Of a stretch of DNA of 64,000 bases, positions 33,835 through 45,862 are shown one piece after another. The notes under the pieces were generated by a model. That model worked only from the letters and a program-made list of their open reading frames with translations, was not told the origin of the DNA and did no database searches. Origin of the DNA: Marsupella aquatica (lineage: Eukaryota > Marchantiophyta); the NCBI GenBank assembly GCA_973895155.1, contig OZ316891.1, forward strand, positions 19,778,001-19,842,000, in the 5' to 3' direction. How positions within the stretch are numbered: the first letter of the stretch is position 1; the number at the start of each line of letters is the position of its first letter. Both the position numbers and the translations under genes were made by a program.

Positions 33835-34550
33835 CGGTGGGGATAGTAAACAGGTGGGGATGCTCTTACAGTGTATCTGGGGCATGGGAGTACATGCCAA
33901 TGAAGGACGTGTAGAATCCGAGTGCCCATTGAGATTTGAGCTATGAGCTTTTGCATTATTGTTGATTGTATTATCATGTAACCGTAGGGGCCATAATTTC
34001 ACAGAGATATGCAGAGTCCTCTCTGTCGCGAACATTTGTTGGTTTCTGTTGACTGTAGTGGAGAGGAGGAAAAGTGGAAGCCATTGCATCCTCTTGTTTT
34101 CTTGCCAGCCCTCCTTTTCTTCTAACTTGATACATTCTAGACCAGCTCTCTTGAGTAACCCATTAGAGTATCTCCTAGGTACATTCTATACATTAAATAA
34201 CCTGTAGGCTTCCACTCTAACTTTAGTATGTTGGGTCTTCCACTCTAACTTTAGTATCTTAGGAGTATGGGCTGAGTGATGTCAAAGTGCAATCCCTATG
34301 GGTAAGGCAAGTCTCAAGTGCTGGGCACCATTTCTACCGTAGAGCTTCCTTGTGCTTGACCACACACTGGGACACAGTTTACATGGCCTCCTTCCTGGTC
34401 AGAAGACTGATGCTCATCCACATCCACTCCAATCCAGTCACGTACCGTAGGAGATGCTCTTAGCAGTCCTAGCAGCAAGTGTAACCCAGTTGTAGCAGGC
34501 AGTGAGTGAGGTTCTTAAGTGACCAGCGTTTGCACAAACTGCCATCACAT

Positions 34551-34655
34551 AGTGGGGTTCACCAAAGACCATTGCACACAAAATAAGTGGGGTTCACCAA
34601 AGACAATTGCACACAAAATAAGTGGGGTTCACCAAAGTCCTTTACACAAAATAAT
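34551..34655. repeat. 35-bp tandem repeat, three copies
   Basis: AGTGGGGTTCACCAAAG starts at 34551, 34586 and 34621. The third unit is slightly shortened. Confidence 0.95.
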
Positions 34656-34743
34656 GAACACTTAAAAAAAATTGGACATCAGTCTCTTATCACCTAAATG
34701 GAAGAGGCAAGGGGCACAATCTTCGAGTGGGACCCAATGGGTT

Positions 34744-34837
34744 GTAATAAGTGAGTTATCCACAAACCGTCCACGTGAATCATGAAACACGTAATAAATG
34801 AGTTTTCCACAAACCGTCCACATGAATCATGAAACAC
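34744..34837. repeat. 47-bp tandem duplication
   Basis: GTAATAA...TCCACAAACCGTCCAC...GAATCATGAAACAC occurs at 34744 and 34791, nearly identical. Confidence 0.93.
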
Positions 34838-35569
34838 CTTTCTCGAGCACCTTTTGGTGTTTGTGTGATCATGTCTTATCATTATTTTCTTGAAATGGAA
34901 AATGTCCATGAGCAAGCTCTAGACCATGGAGAGGAAGTAGCTCTAAACCAACCCAGTGATAACGGTGTTCCCCTTTATTGGGTTATTGGCCTTTGAGATC
35001 GTGTCTCCTGGTTAGGCACTTTTGTTCCTTTGCAATTCTTGTTCTAGAGTAGTTTCAATGAGGAAGAGAGTGCATGGCTCAACTCACTCGATCTGTAGGT
35101 GGTCTATACACCTGGATGACAATCAGGTAGACACACCACTTAATTTGGGCTCTTGAGGATTAAACAGGTAGATAGACATTGGTGTCTGTCTACCTGTTGA
35201 TGTGCAGGGAAAAAGTAACGGCTGTTGGTGGCGGCTGTATGGAGAAACCAAGGGCAATTATCAGAACCCATCACACCATCACTTAGAGCTTGCTCTGCAA
35301 TTTCCTTCTAATCACTGGTCTTGAGGCCAACTTAAAACGGTCCAAACACAAGTGCTTCACGTATCTCTACCACAAAGAATCTAAAGTGCACATTGCATCA
35401 ATGAATCTTTCTGCTTCTCCTAGACAGTGTGATCGAATCAAAAATTATTTTAGAAAAATTAATAGCCTCAATACAAAGTCTCCTACGTGGGTAGTTAGAA
35501 CAATGGTGTTGAATGTATACAAATAAGACCTAGGACCCTAAACCCAAATCCCAAGTGAGAGTTTTTGCT

Positions 35570-35670
35570 GTGAAGACTTGTTATGACCGACATGCCTAGA
35601 ATATAAAAGAGTTCGTGTATATTCTCGTGGACCTACAGTAGTTTCCTTGAACGTAGCCTCTTCTCAATAC
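35570..35670 (+). repeat. Diverged Copia LTR fragment
   Basis: TATGACCGACATGCCTAGA, ATTCTCGTGGACCTA and GAACGTAGCCTC follow the same order as TATGACCGGTCGGCCTAGA, GTTCCCGTGGACGTAGCCTC in the solo LTR. It is a decayed relative without clear ends. Confidence 0.55.
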
Positions 35671-35949
35671 TCACCCATATTTAGACTAGTTTCCCATTAA
35701 TTGATAGCAAACATGTCACCATGAAAAGAAACCAAGAATTTAGGAAGTGCTCGCCAATATTTGTCCATGGAAAATCTTTATTCCCTCAAAATCTTGCAGT
35801 CGATGATGTTTTGATTGTTTTCTCTCAGTACGTGTTTCTTTACTACATTCTCATATCCGTGTGATGAGATTTAAAGCACCTTTACTACCTTGTCAGTCAA
35901 TGAGCATTTCAAGACAAAAAGAGATTTAGTCATTTAGAAGTACAGTAGG

Positions 35950-36060
35950 ATCAAATTACTTTAAAAAAGGGCCAAACAACGTACACGGGAGGAAAAGCAA
36001 AAGAGTTCCAGAGAGTACAAACTCAAAAGGGCAAATGCAACCGCAAAAAAGAGATTTAGA
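35950..36060 (-). repeat. LINE 3' UTR-like fragment
   Basis: GGGCCAAACAACGTACACGG, AAAGAGTTCC and GGGCAAATGCAACC resemble the 3' tail of copy C (12680-12780) and the reverse complement of 19735-19800. Confidence 0.55.
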
Positions 36061-36566
36061 GCTGTTCACTTGCTGACAGGAAGTATTCTGAATGCAAAGC
36101 AAAATGCGCAGCTTCGTGCCGATGAACGTTTGCTATTTCTGGAGAAAATCTAATCCTGTCCTTGCAATCTCTGCTCAGAAGGACACCCCACAGCATAGCA
36201 CAGTAGCTGGTGTTTTTCGCAGCAAGCAAGTGTTTCGCAGAATGATGATACGGCTTGCTCTGCTCTCAAGGCAAGAGTTCCAGCCGCATGCATGAGGGAG
36301 CGAGTCGAGTGGATGTCTTCTGATGATTTTGTCCGTCGCGAGACTCTTTCAGCGGCCATGAACTAGTTTTTTAATGATGATGCTTTTCTAGAAACCTGGC
36401 TCACAATCAATCAGTCAGTTAGTTCTCTCTCGTAGAGATCCTCTTTTTTGATCCTCCATTCCATGATTCCTGGACTATTGCGATCGCTGCCAACAATCTT
36501 TTCTTCGAAGGATCGGCGCGGCGCTGTACCACTACTACTGCTGCTGCAGTCGAACAGCCCAGCACC
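36061..36566. other. Intergenic, nothing recognised
   Basis: No coding or structural feature seen. Confidence 0.4.
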
Positions 36567-36591
36567 GCACAGCACAGCACAGCACAGCACA
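36567..36591. repeat. GCACA pentanucleotide microsatellite
   Basis: Five tandem GCACA units. Confidence 0.9.
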
Positions 36592-38919
36592 TCTTGCATG
36601 ACGCAGCTCATCACCTCCTCCGCTAGCACCCCCCATTCCCCAAGACTCCAATAGCCGCGACTCTGCAGCCGACAGTAGGCCCCATCCATCCATTCGGCGT
36701 CGTCTACTGCTCCAAATGCGAAAAAACTGGGTGAATTTCAGCTCATCAGCAGTTGTGGGTCCGTCACTACAGTGGGGCCGACCTCATGCTCTCCCTTCGT
36801 TCCTCCTTCGTCCGTTGCACACATTCCGAGACACAGAAGGACCTAAGCGGAGAGGAATCAGAGGAGAGGCGAGAGAATTCGAGGAAAAAAGCAGGAGCTC
36901 ATGAGTATCGAATCCCACATTCAACCAAGTCTTTCTTTCATTCCCAGTCTGTTTGCCTCGGGTACGGCGAACTGGATCATCATCATGAGCAGCAATCCTT
37001 CCCCGCCCCCTATTAGAACGACTTTTCTTCCGCCTTTGTCCATTTCTCCATGTGCTCCACCCGTAGCCGTACAGGAGGTGACGCTTTTGCCGGTTAACGT
37101 TTCTATTCTATAGCAATGCAGTCGAGGATTGCAGCTAGAAACTGATTGTTGCCCAGAGTAATCATTGCGTACAGAAAAGGGTGGCTTTGCGGATTGTGCG
37201 GAAGCCAAACTGAGCTGAAAAAGTATGATTGCTTTTTCCTTCTGCCATGAATTTGTTTTACGAATCTGTTCACAATTCACGAAAACAGGGTATGATTATA
37301 CACGATTGTTCCTTCAGAAAGGTTGGAGAACAGAATGATTCATGAAGGGAGTGATAAAGTTCATCGAGGCCGTGAAGTGGACTCAACGGATGGATGGTTT
37401 ATAGCGATGCAAACTTCTTATTAATCAAATATATAATGCTCATGATGGTTTCTGTTCTTTTCAGCTCGATAGGAATTAAATGATGAAATCAACTCGCAAG
37501 AGTTAACTATTGCAATCTGGGCTATACAAATATTTACATTACTAAATCCCAGCACTCAATTCAAAAGCTTCAGTGTGATTGGCAATGTCTCGAAGTCTAG
37601 GGTAAAAAGAAAATTAAAATTTTCAATATCTACTGAAAAACCCAGTATCGAACTTTTGTGTTTGGAAACGGAAGCTCTTCCTTTTTTGATCCTTTGCAAT
37701 CGTTCAGATTTCCAGAATCTCTTTAAGAACTTTTGAAGTTCTGGACACCTTTCCTTCAATTGTACCCATCTTCTCAAAGATAGTGAGATCGTCGCTTAAT
37801 TAAGACTTCGTCGCTTAATTAAGACTTCAGGCATGTCAGCTCTCAAAGTCGTAGTGCAAATTCGTCAAGCTCCTTGACATTGCCGTGACACCTGCAAGAA
37901 ATGCTCCATAACTAGTTGCGATGTCGATGGTCTTACACTCGAATTTCGTTTCCGTGCCTCCCAGACATTGCATGGCATTGTCCCGCCCGAGCATCAGCAG
38001 AAATTCTCCGGTCTGGATTGGGATGTTGCTACCCAAGGCCGGTGTTCTCGTTGTTGAGTATGATAATCACGCGGAGGAAGGCTGTCGTCGACAGACAGTC
38101 CCACAGTGTCGCGAAAGTGGTGATCGAGGGGTAGACTGATAAATGATGAAGGATAGAAATATAGTACGATATAGCAGCACCCTACACGAGCGCGCGACCC
38201 AGACTTCTTTTCTCTGCCTCAAAACTGTGTAGCCCGCCTGCATTCCCTTAGGTATCTATCTATCTTCGTGTCTGTTATGTATGGCAGGACCGCCATTTCA
38301 GTGGGTCCGACCTCCCTCTGTCAGTGATTCATCACTATTCACACTTTCACATATACCGAGAGAGAAGGAGCGAAAGTGGAGACGAGAGCAGCACCACCAC
38401 ATGAGTAACGTACCGGCGGTACCACACATCTCACCCCTTTTTTTTTTTTAATTCTCTCAAAAGGAAAGAGGGAAAGCCCATTTTTTTCCCTTTCGCCGTG
38501 AACTTGTCTCATGAAATAATACTATAACGCATCCGACTCTTTCTCACTTCCAGTCACTGCTCTCATGCTCCTTCCCTGGCTCCCTCCCTCGCCCACAATG
38601 AAAAGGTGATCACCATCAGTATTCCCCTCCCCTGATCCTCACCAAAACGTTTCTTCCACTCTGTCCAATGCTGGATGGCCTGGCTAGGCTACTGCAGAGT
38701 GCAGACACCCTAGTCGGGTGCCGTCTGCGATTTCGCACTGGGGATCTAAGTGGCTTCCAAAGCAGCTGTCTTGTAGCTAACACTGTAGCTACATACACGA
38801 AAATGATCACATCCTACAAGTCTAAACTAGAGCAGCTCCCCGTACCTACAAAAAACAAATCCCCTGTGTGTTTTGGAGCTGTCCAAGCTACAGTAATGAA
38901 ATTTGTCCGATGATCATCA
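36592..38919. other. Intergenic, no gene recognised
   Basis: Contains a perfect 19-bp tandem duplication (GTCGCTTAATTAAGACTTC, 37791-37828) and a T run near 38440. Moderately GC-rich patches at 36700-37100 and 38200-38700 give no protein signature. Confidence 0.5.
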
Positions 38920-39025
38920 GCACTTCTGTAGCTACACGAGAACTTCAGTTCTGTCTACTAGCAGCCTAGATTTTCTGCTAGTAGCCTAGAATTTATACAG
39001 AATGGAGCTATCTCGTGTACAGTAG
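38920..39025. repeat. Short imperfect foldback
   Basis: TACACGAGAACTTCAGTTCTGT on the left and the reverse complement of ACAGAATGGAGCTATCTCGTGTA on the right share most bases around a core where ACTAGCAG and CTGCTAGT are inverted copies. Possibly a small MITE; no target duplication found. Confidence 0.5.
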
Positions 39026-39487
39026 TAGACCACTTCTGTCTTGGTTCTAGTATTCTACATAGGTGTGCTTTGTCCTAGACGTCTGATCGTCCAAAACCTA
39101 CTCTCTAGATTTGTTTGTGCTGGAGGACTGTACGGCGTATGTTCAGGCACCCAGATTTCTTTTGGCTAGTTTAGAACTTCCGTGTTCCGTGGCTCTCTTC
39201 ACAAAAAACACTTTTACTGACAACTCACCTATGCGCCTTGTTTCATGCCGTGAACGAGGGGGAGGAGAGCCTTCTGATCTCTGAAGTCTGAAGGAACACA
39301 AGGGTGGCGAGTGTCTGAATCCCTTGCCGCTTGGCTGCTTCAACCTTGGAAAACGGGCTTGGGCACTGAGTGGTCTGAGCGTTGTTGACCTGGGGCTTGG
39401 TTGTTTTTCTCGTGACCCATGGAGGAGAACAAGAGCAACCTTAGCAAAGGTTGTTTCTAATTTTGTTTCGACTGTGTCCTTCAGATG
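39026..39487. other. Intergenic, nothing recognised
   Basis: No gene or structured repeat seen. Confidence 0.4.
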
Positions 39488-39674
39488 CAAGGGCAAATTT
39501 CTTGATGCTGAAACAAAACATCAAAAGCAGTCACTCGTTGACGGTTATTCGAGCATAACTCTGTAATGGCAAACATGATCTCAAGGGCATGTTTCTCAGT
39601 GCTGAAACAATACATCAAAAGTAGTCATTCGTTGAGGGTTATTCGAGCATAATTCTATAACGGCAAATATGACA
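39488..39674. repeat. 94-bp tandem duplication
   Basis: CAAGGGCA...GATGCTGAAACAAAACATCA...GGTTATTCGAGCATAA at 39488 recurs at 39582 with about 85-90% identity. Confidence 0.9.
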
Positions 39675-42196
39675 TTGATCGGGCAATTACTTATTTACTC
39701 CTCAAGTAACGTGAGTAAAACATAATTTTAGAGGATCTTGCTGTATTCTATTTTATTTCATGAATGGATGCATTTCAAGATCTCCACATTGAATTGCGCA
39801 CAGTACAGAGGAATTTCAGGTGAAGTCGGTTCAACTCAGTCATAGAGCGCCCAAATGAGGAGCAAAAGTAATCATAAAACACAGTTTTGTGACAGATGAG
39901 TGCAGTACTGCGATTGAAGGGGAGCCGAGTCTCAGACACGTATGGAGATCAGCCAGTGAGTTACTGGTCCTTCAATCTACTGAGCACCTCCATAGCTTCA
40001 TAGCTACAGTACCTCATCAGTCATTCATATAAAGTTATAAACTACTCAACAGGTAGCTCCATAACTCCAGACAGAAGTACTCTACATCTCTCCAGACAGA
40101 CAGTCACGTAGATTTGGACTGTAGATCTCGTGTAATTAAGATAGGTTTAGAAAGGCCCCAGTCTGGCTCAGAACCCAATGAAGATAGATTGAATGATCCA
40201 CACTGTCCGTCCACAGGCACACACGCACTCCATTGCACAACATCAAAATCACAACATCCACCGTTCTGAACATTCCGGACCAGGCGCATGTACAAAATAT
40301 TGTGTGTACCGTGACCCAATAGACTGCAGTGCGCATTTTTAAGGAACGTTCATGCTGATTATAAAAACGTCTGGAAGTGGGGTGAGACCCGGCTCAGGAC
40401 CACCTCCTGTCCTCATCTCAGCTAATCTCGGGGGCAGTGCAGTGCTGCATTGTATGGCTTGCCTCCTTGAAACTGCGCCCAGGCATTCCATCTGAGTCTG
40501 GCCTTCCCAGTGATTGCGCATGGGCTGTGCTGGGCTGGGTCTAGGCTGAGCATTGGCCGCAGCTGTGCTGATGAGCAGCTGCTCACGAGGAGACGTGCTA
40601 TGCTCCGTACTCTCTCATCTCTCTGTCAGTCACTGTGCTATACAGACTGTAGTGCGTGGCTTGGCTTGCTTGCTTTGTTTATTGGAGCGGGGGACTAGAT
40701 CAACAGCCATAACTATTATGATTGCTCTCTGTCGGAGCCTTTTGTTTGTCAGAACCCGAAACAAACGGCATTCTCGAGAGCAATCCATCATCCATGCCAC
40801 ATTGCCATACCCAATCGTCACTGTCTAAATTCGTGTTTGTTGCCAACAGAATGATGATGATGATGCAGCAGCTTCGTAAATTCGAGTTCTTTCCAATGAT
40901 TCGTCTCGGCTCTCTGCACGGAAAGTTCGCATCTCAATGAATGCTCGGAATGACTGTGCTTTCCTTTCATTTGCACGACTGTCTTAAAGACTTTGCAATT
41001 CTTTGTCTTACGACTTTGCAATTCTTTGATTTGAAGTACACAGCTGCAAAACCGTTAATGGATTAACGCTTTTTCTGGATACTGTCGGCAATCTCAAACG
41101 GCGTCTTCCACTTTCTTCAGATCGATTGTACCAACGACCGACTGTCGTGAGAGGTTCATTACATTCGTATAATTTCATTGCTTTTCGGACGCTCAATTTG
41201 GAAACCCAAGCTCCCAAACGCATGTTTTTGTTTTTTTTTGTGAAGTGCCACTGTCCATGACAAAACCAGGATGCTCTTTTTTCTTAAAGTGCCAGGATAC
41301 CCAGGTTTCACCCTCGAGGACAAGAATGTGAAAATGAAGTCTTAGACACTTCTACTTTTATATGGCCAAGTGGTGGTTTAAATCACAATATATATGAGCT
41401 ACGGGTTATCTTAGCTTAGCTCCCATTATACAGTGCAGGTTCAGTTTCACGAGGAATGGACTTGGATTCCACTTTTTATGCTGAGTACTAAATGGACTTG
41501 GGCTCCACTTTTTATGGTGAATCAAGGTTCAGCAGGGGCATGAAGTAGACGGGAGGGAATGGGGCCCTTTTCTGTAAGCAGGTGTGGAGAACTTGCTCTT
41601 GAGCAAAGATACTCGAACTGTCTCGCTTCAAAACTTTGTTTATTTTGTAGACTTTGAACTTTTTCTAGGATGCTTGGATGGAGAGTTGAAACCCCGGTTG
41701 AAACTCGGATGAACAATCTTAAACATGATTTCTTAATCGGATAAACCTTTTCTATTCAAAATCCTTCCGTCAAACATGGTGGGCCACCGTAGGATCAAAT
41801 TTTCTTGAGGGAGGTAGTTTCTAAATAAAAAAATCCTAGAACAGAACAAGGGATAGTCCACTATATACGGTGGAAAACAACCCCAAAATATATGTTTAAA
41901 GATACAACAACAAGCACACCCAAAACCAACCTATAAGACACAGTTCCTCATAAAGTGGGGCCAAAGACCTAAGGCCGTTTGACCAGGGACAGCTAAATCA
42001 ATTTTTGTAATTGGAAACAAGAATCGGGTGAGATGCAAGTGTTCCAAGTATCAACTCATATACACCATTGTCTAAAGGTGCAGCAGGGTAACCTCCACAT
42101 TGTAAAGGGCAGAAAATAAGCAGACTTACGCATCCTCAATGTTCAAAGTTCTTGGTATACTAGGGCATCTCAATACTTGTGCCAGGATAACATTTT
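39675..42196. other. Intergenic, no gene recognised
   Basis: No protein family signature in any frame. A short ATG-repeat microsatellite lies near 40850-40866. Words such as TAGCTACAGTAC near 40000 echo the foldback at 38920-39025. Confidence 0.45.
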
Positions 42197-42325
42197 TTCA
42201 TAACTTAAGAGTTATGGGAACTCCCGTCAAAGTTATGGAAGCCAAATCTTTTATTACTGTAAGGAAAGCCCACAGGCTAAATACTTAACTCATAACTTTA
42301 ACAACTTTCCCGTAACTTTATGAGC
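42197..42325. repeat. Imperfect inverted repeat, arms of about 40 bp
   Basis: CATAACTTAAGAGTTATGGG...GTCAAAGTTATGG on the left pairs with CATAACTTTAAC...CCCGTAACTTTATG on the right, leaving a loop of about 45 nt. A MITE-like or hairpin-forming repeat. Confidence 0.55.
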
Positions 42326-42925
42326 AAATATGGAATTCCAGTAAATTGTAATTGAAGGCACATGGCATTGCACCTGAGGTGGTGGCTGATAGAGACTGAA
42401 AGAAAATTGTTATTTGCAATGTGACTGAGGTGAGGCAGTAACTCCTGCCTTGTGAGGGGGGTCCATGCTACCTCTGGTCATCTTTGAAATTTCTTAACTG
42501 GTCCCATAACCAGAGTGAGAGGGTGTACCACAACTCCATAACTTTCAGCCATGGCCAGCATTAAGACTTGTATAAAGAAAACACTGGCAAGACTTCAGGT
42601 CCCAAGCTCCACTGTACACGCGGATAATGGGGGCAGGGGATCTACTGTAACATACATGGACAAAATGGGTCTTGAGATCAGGAAATGAGAAGGATTAAGA
42701 AAAGCGCCTTTCCTGGGTTGGTTTCCGGGCTTGCATTCCCTTTGTTTATTTGAACAAAACGCTTCTGTATATTCCCTTAGCCCTCCTTCCCCTTGATTTG
42801 TGGGCCTCGAAGTGGGCGCATTATTGTCACCTTCGTCCTACTTTCCCTCATCTAAAACTAATATCATTATTATTTACTTTATTGTCCGAAGACGAAAAAT
42901 ACTGAATTCTCGTACCAGTTTAGCG

Positions 42926-42965
42926 TTTTGGATAGCACTCTGGTAAAAGGTGCTGCTATCCAAAA
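42926..42965. repeat. Perfect 12-bp stem hairpin
   Basis: TTTTGGATAGCA, a 16-nt loop, and TGCTATCCAAAA. No T-run follows that would suggest a terminator, and no gene lies next to it. Confidence 0.8.
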
Positions 42966-43660
42966 TATTTAGTTTTGAATGGAGAAAGTTTCAATGGTTG
43001 CACTTTAAAATGAGTATAATTTTTTTACTTCAGGTTTAAACAACAGCCAGTCATGCACCGGCTTTACTTGAAGTTTTCAAACTACAAAAGTATTTACAAG
43101 AAGTATGGGATCACCACAAGGGGCTCCTCATACTTACATTTATCACCTAGAAACAAAAGGCGCCCAACCTGTATCAAGTTTTTCACCAAGTTACTATGAA
43201 CTATTTCAAAAAGAATTGACAGGAAATGCAAGGACGGATTCATTGGACTCAATCACGGGAATATGATGGTCAAGTTCTTTTTGTCTTGATTGCCTACCCC
43301 CATGGGAAGTTCTTTCTAAAATCATTGGCGCCACTTGCAACCACATCATCACATGATTGGTCACAAACATGAACAATGTTATCAACAAGAAGTAAACACA
43401 AATGCTTGTGCATGTTTGACGCAAGATAAGGAAATTAAAATAGATACAGCCAGTAACTATAAACGGATAAAAATTGAAAAGGAAATTTTAAAATAACAAA
43501 CAATGGCATAATTCAAAGAACCGGTTGGGATGTCTTGTCAATGATATATAAATGTTTACATAAAAAAAAATTGTGTTTTTTAATTTTTTGAAGTTTATAA
43601 GAGAAACCAACCAATAGAAGTATAATCTTTAGAACCTTTCAGTAAAACAGAATAATATAT
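42966..43660. other. Intergenic, AT-rich
   Basis: No gene seen. Sequence becomes repetitive toward the 72-bp array. Confidence 0.4.
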
Positions 43661-44130
43661 TTCCTTAGTACTTCATGATCTTCAAAAATTCATGATCTTG
43701 TTAGTCTTGAAGAAATTTGTCAATGCTAGGTTCATTGAAAATATAGAGGAATTCAAAAACTTGTGATCTAGTTAGTACTTGACAAAATCGCTCAATATCA
43801 CACTCATTGAAAAACTAAAGAAATTCAAAATACATGATCTCCTTAGTACTTGATTAAATCCCGCAATATTACACTCTTTAGAAAGCTAGAGAGATTCACA
43901 AACTCATGATCTCCTTAGTACTTGGCAAAATCTGTCAATGGCAGGCTCATTGGAAAGCTAGAGAAATTTAATACCTTGTGATCGATCTCCTTATTACTTG
44001 AAAAAATCTAATAATGCCAAACTCATTAGAAATCTATGTAGAGAAATTCAAAAACTCATGATCTTCTTAATACTTGACAAATTTGCCATGTCAATCATGC
44101 TCATTGGAAAAATATAGAAATTCAGAAACT
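43661..44130. repeat. 72-bp tandem array, six or more diverged units
   Basis: A unit of the type AATTCAAAAACTCATGATCT, CCTTAGTACTTGACAAAATC and CTCATTGGAAAGCTAGAG recurs with CATGATCT/TGTGATC landmarks at 43691, 43762, 43833, 43905, 43977 and 44057. Spacings are 71, 71, 72, 72 and 80 bp. Units differ by many substitutions, so the array is old. No open frame runs through it. Confidence 0.88.
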
Positions 44131-45612
44131 TAGTATTTGCCTAGATCTAGTAATGTTAGGATTATTGAGAAGTTAGACATTGTTGGAGGGAAGCCCAGGG
44201 TTGGATGAATGGAGAGATTATTGGTCCAGACTTCAAGGCGATTGGCATGCTACATACAAACATCCTGTGGAACCAGACATTTATACTTACTTTGACTATT
44301 CGTGGTGTGCCAGGTATTATGTGAGGTACTTTGGAGCATTTGGCTGCGTTTGTGACTTTGATATCTGAAGAAGACTCTTTAATCACCGTTGGTCATTTCA
44401 AAATTTCTAGAGCACGTAGCTGCTGCTACAGTAGCAAAGGTACCAGGGAACCATCACATGAGAGTACTACGGGCTAGAATCAGAAAGATCCCGATGGTGG
44501 GTTTTCTTTAGTTTGGTTAGGTTGAGTGCTCAAATGCCTGATTTCAGTTGAATAATGCTGAATAAGATGGAGTAGGTATCTGTTGTTCTTGGCTGAAAGT
44601 CTTGCTAGTAAGATAATCAGTCGGCACATTTGACAGACCATAAGGTGCTGATATGCAAGGTTAGGTGGACAGTGTATAAGGATAGGGAAGGTTAACATGT
44701 GCACAGCAGTTTATTTGCTAAGGGCAGGACTAATTTTCTCATTTAGTTTGGGGTTGATGGACTACTAGTGTCCCATGTTGGCCTCTCACCTTGACACTGG
44801 CCCTTGTCACCCCAACTTTCTTCGTTGATTTCTTTGGCCTTCTTGTGCTGACATGCATTCTGGGGCCTGTTGGTTCCTCCCATCTTTGGTGTTCATGCTG
44901 AATAGATGTTAATTAAAAGAAAAATAAAGAAAAATAAAGGCTTTGTATGCATCTAGAGTTAAAGTAATAAAAGAAGTTGCATAATTTGTCTAGTAAATCT
45001 CTATTTGGAACAGCCACGTGAGTTGTCATTAATTCTAACTCATTCTTTAAATTCATTTTAGAGTTGCCTAAACTCTCCAATGATTGACACTGAAGCATAT
45101 TTATTCATTTATCTATTACGGACCTCCTTGACAAGTACTTTGTAAAATTCCCGGTGCGTCATGCCTCCATGTCAGTGGTTACGGAACCCCATTAGGGGTC
45201 TCTTGCAAATTTCCTGGCACGAGTACGTGTCAAATCAACATAGACAAAGACAAAGAGGACACAACTGTTTTGGGGGAAAAAAACAGTGCCCAAATCCTGT
45301 TTGTGGCAAATTTTGTGTAATAATTAGATTGCCATGCAGTAAGTACTAGAATTAAAAGTAAACCAAAGACAAAGAAAATGTCAAATTTTTAAACACTAAC
45401 CGTTGTAGTTGTCTTTTTTTCATATTACAAAATAGGATAAATCTTCAATATTGGCAACAATTAAAACGGTTGCCAAAAGTTGGCAACTGTAACCACCTCT
45501 GAAGTTTGAGATTCTCACCAGTTTGGGAGGCCCATTCACTGCTATTTGCCGAGAAAAAAGATGTGGAAGACAAATTGTCTTCCTAATTAAACAAATACAA
45601 CAAGAAATTGAG
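44131..45612. other. Intergenic, no gene recognised
   Basis: The open frame at 44180-44368 (GLDEWRDYWSRLQGDWHATY...) reads like protein but matches no family I know and has no obvious splice partners. Confidence 0.4.
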
Positions 45613-45862
45613 CATATTGGGACAATGCAAATCTTCATTTCTGGCTTTCCACAATTGGGCTACACTGCAATCCTTTAATGGTGCATTGATAGTTTGTCAT
45701 AAATTGCAAGATCGACAATTCTCAAGGGTGGATGGATCATATTGGGACGACGCACATCTTCATTTATGGCTTTCCACAGTTGCACTGCACCTCAATCCTC
45801 TAATGGTGCATTCACAGTCTGTCATAGATTGCAAGTCAGAGCAACAAGTCTCAGAGGTCGAC
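45613..45862. repeat. 125-bp tandem duplication
   Basis: CATATTGGGA...ATCTTCATTT...TGGCTTTCCACA...AATGGTGCATT...TGTCATA at 45613 recurs at 45738, at about 80% identity. The 125-bp period is not a multiple of three and does not preserve a reading frame. Confidence 0.88.

Larger units (their letters stand above)
30245..33865. mobile_element. G-poor 3.6-kb block with inverted ends
   Basis: GAGCATCCCCACCAGT at 30245-30260 is matched 15/16 in reverse complement at 33850-33865. Between them, from about 30600 to 33720, the plus strand is markedly pyrimidine-rich and poor in G, without recognisable proteins. The GAGCATC-type terminus resembles ends seen on plant non-autonomous DNA transposons (inference). 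Flanks are TTT on the left and TTA on the right, so a target duplication is not proven. A solo LTR (33116-33459) and a strong hairpin (32140-32280) lie inside. The boundaries are tentative because a 15/16 match over this distance can arise by chance. Confidence 0.35.
33866..35569. other. Intergenic with short tandem repeats
   Basis: Apart from the two tandem repeats listed separately, no gene is recognised. The frame at 35290-35526 (78 codons) has no known motif but lies directly before an LTR-like fragment, so it may be a transposon remnant. Confidence 0.45.

Noticed and set aside
43661-44130. Possible CRISPR-like spaced repeats
   Set aside because: Units are contiguous and diverged throughout with no unique spacers, and the DNA is a plant nuclear genome.
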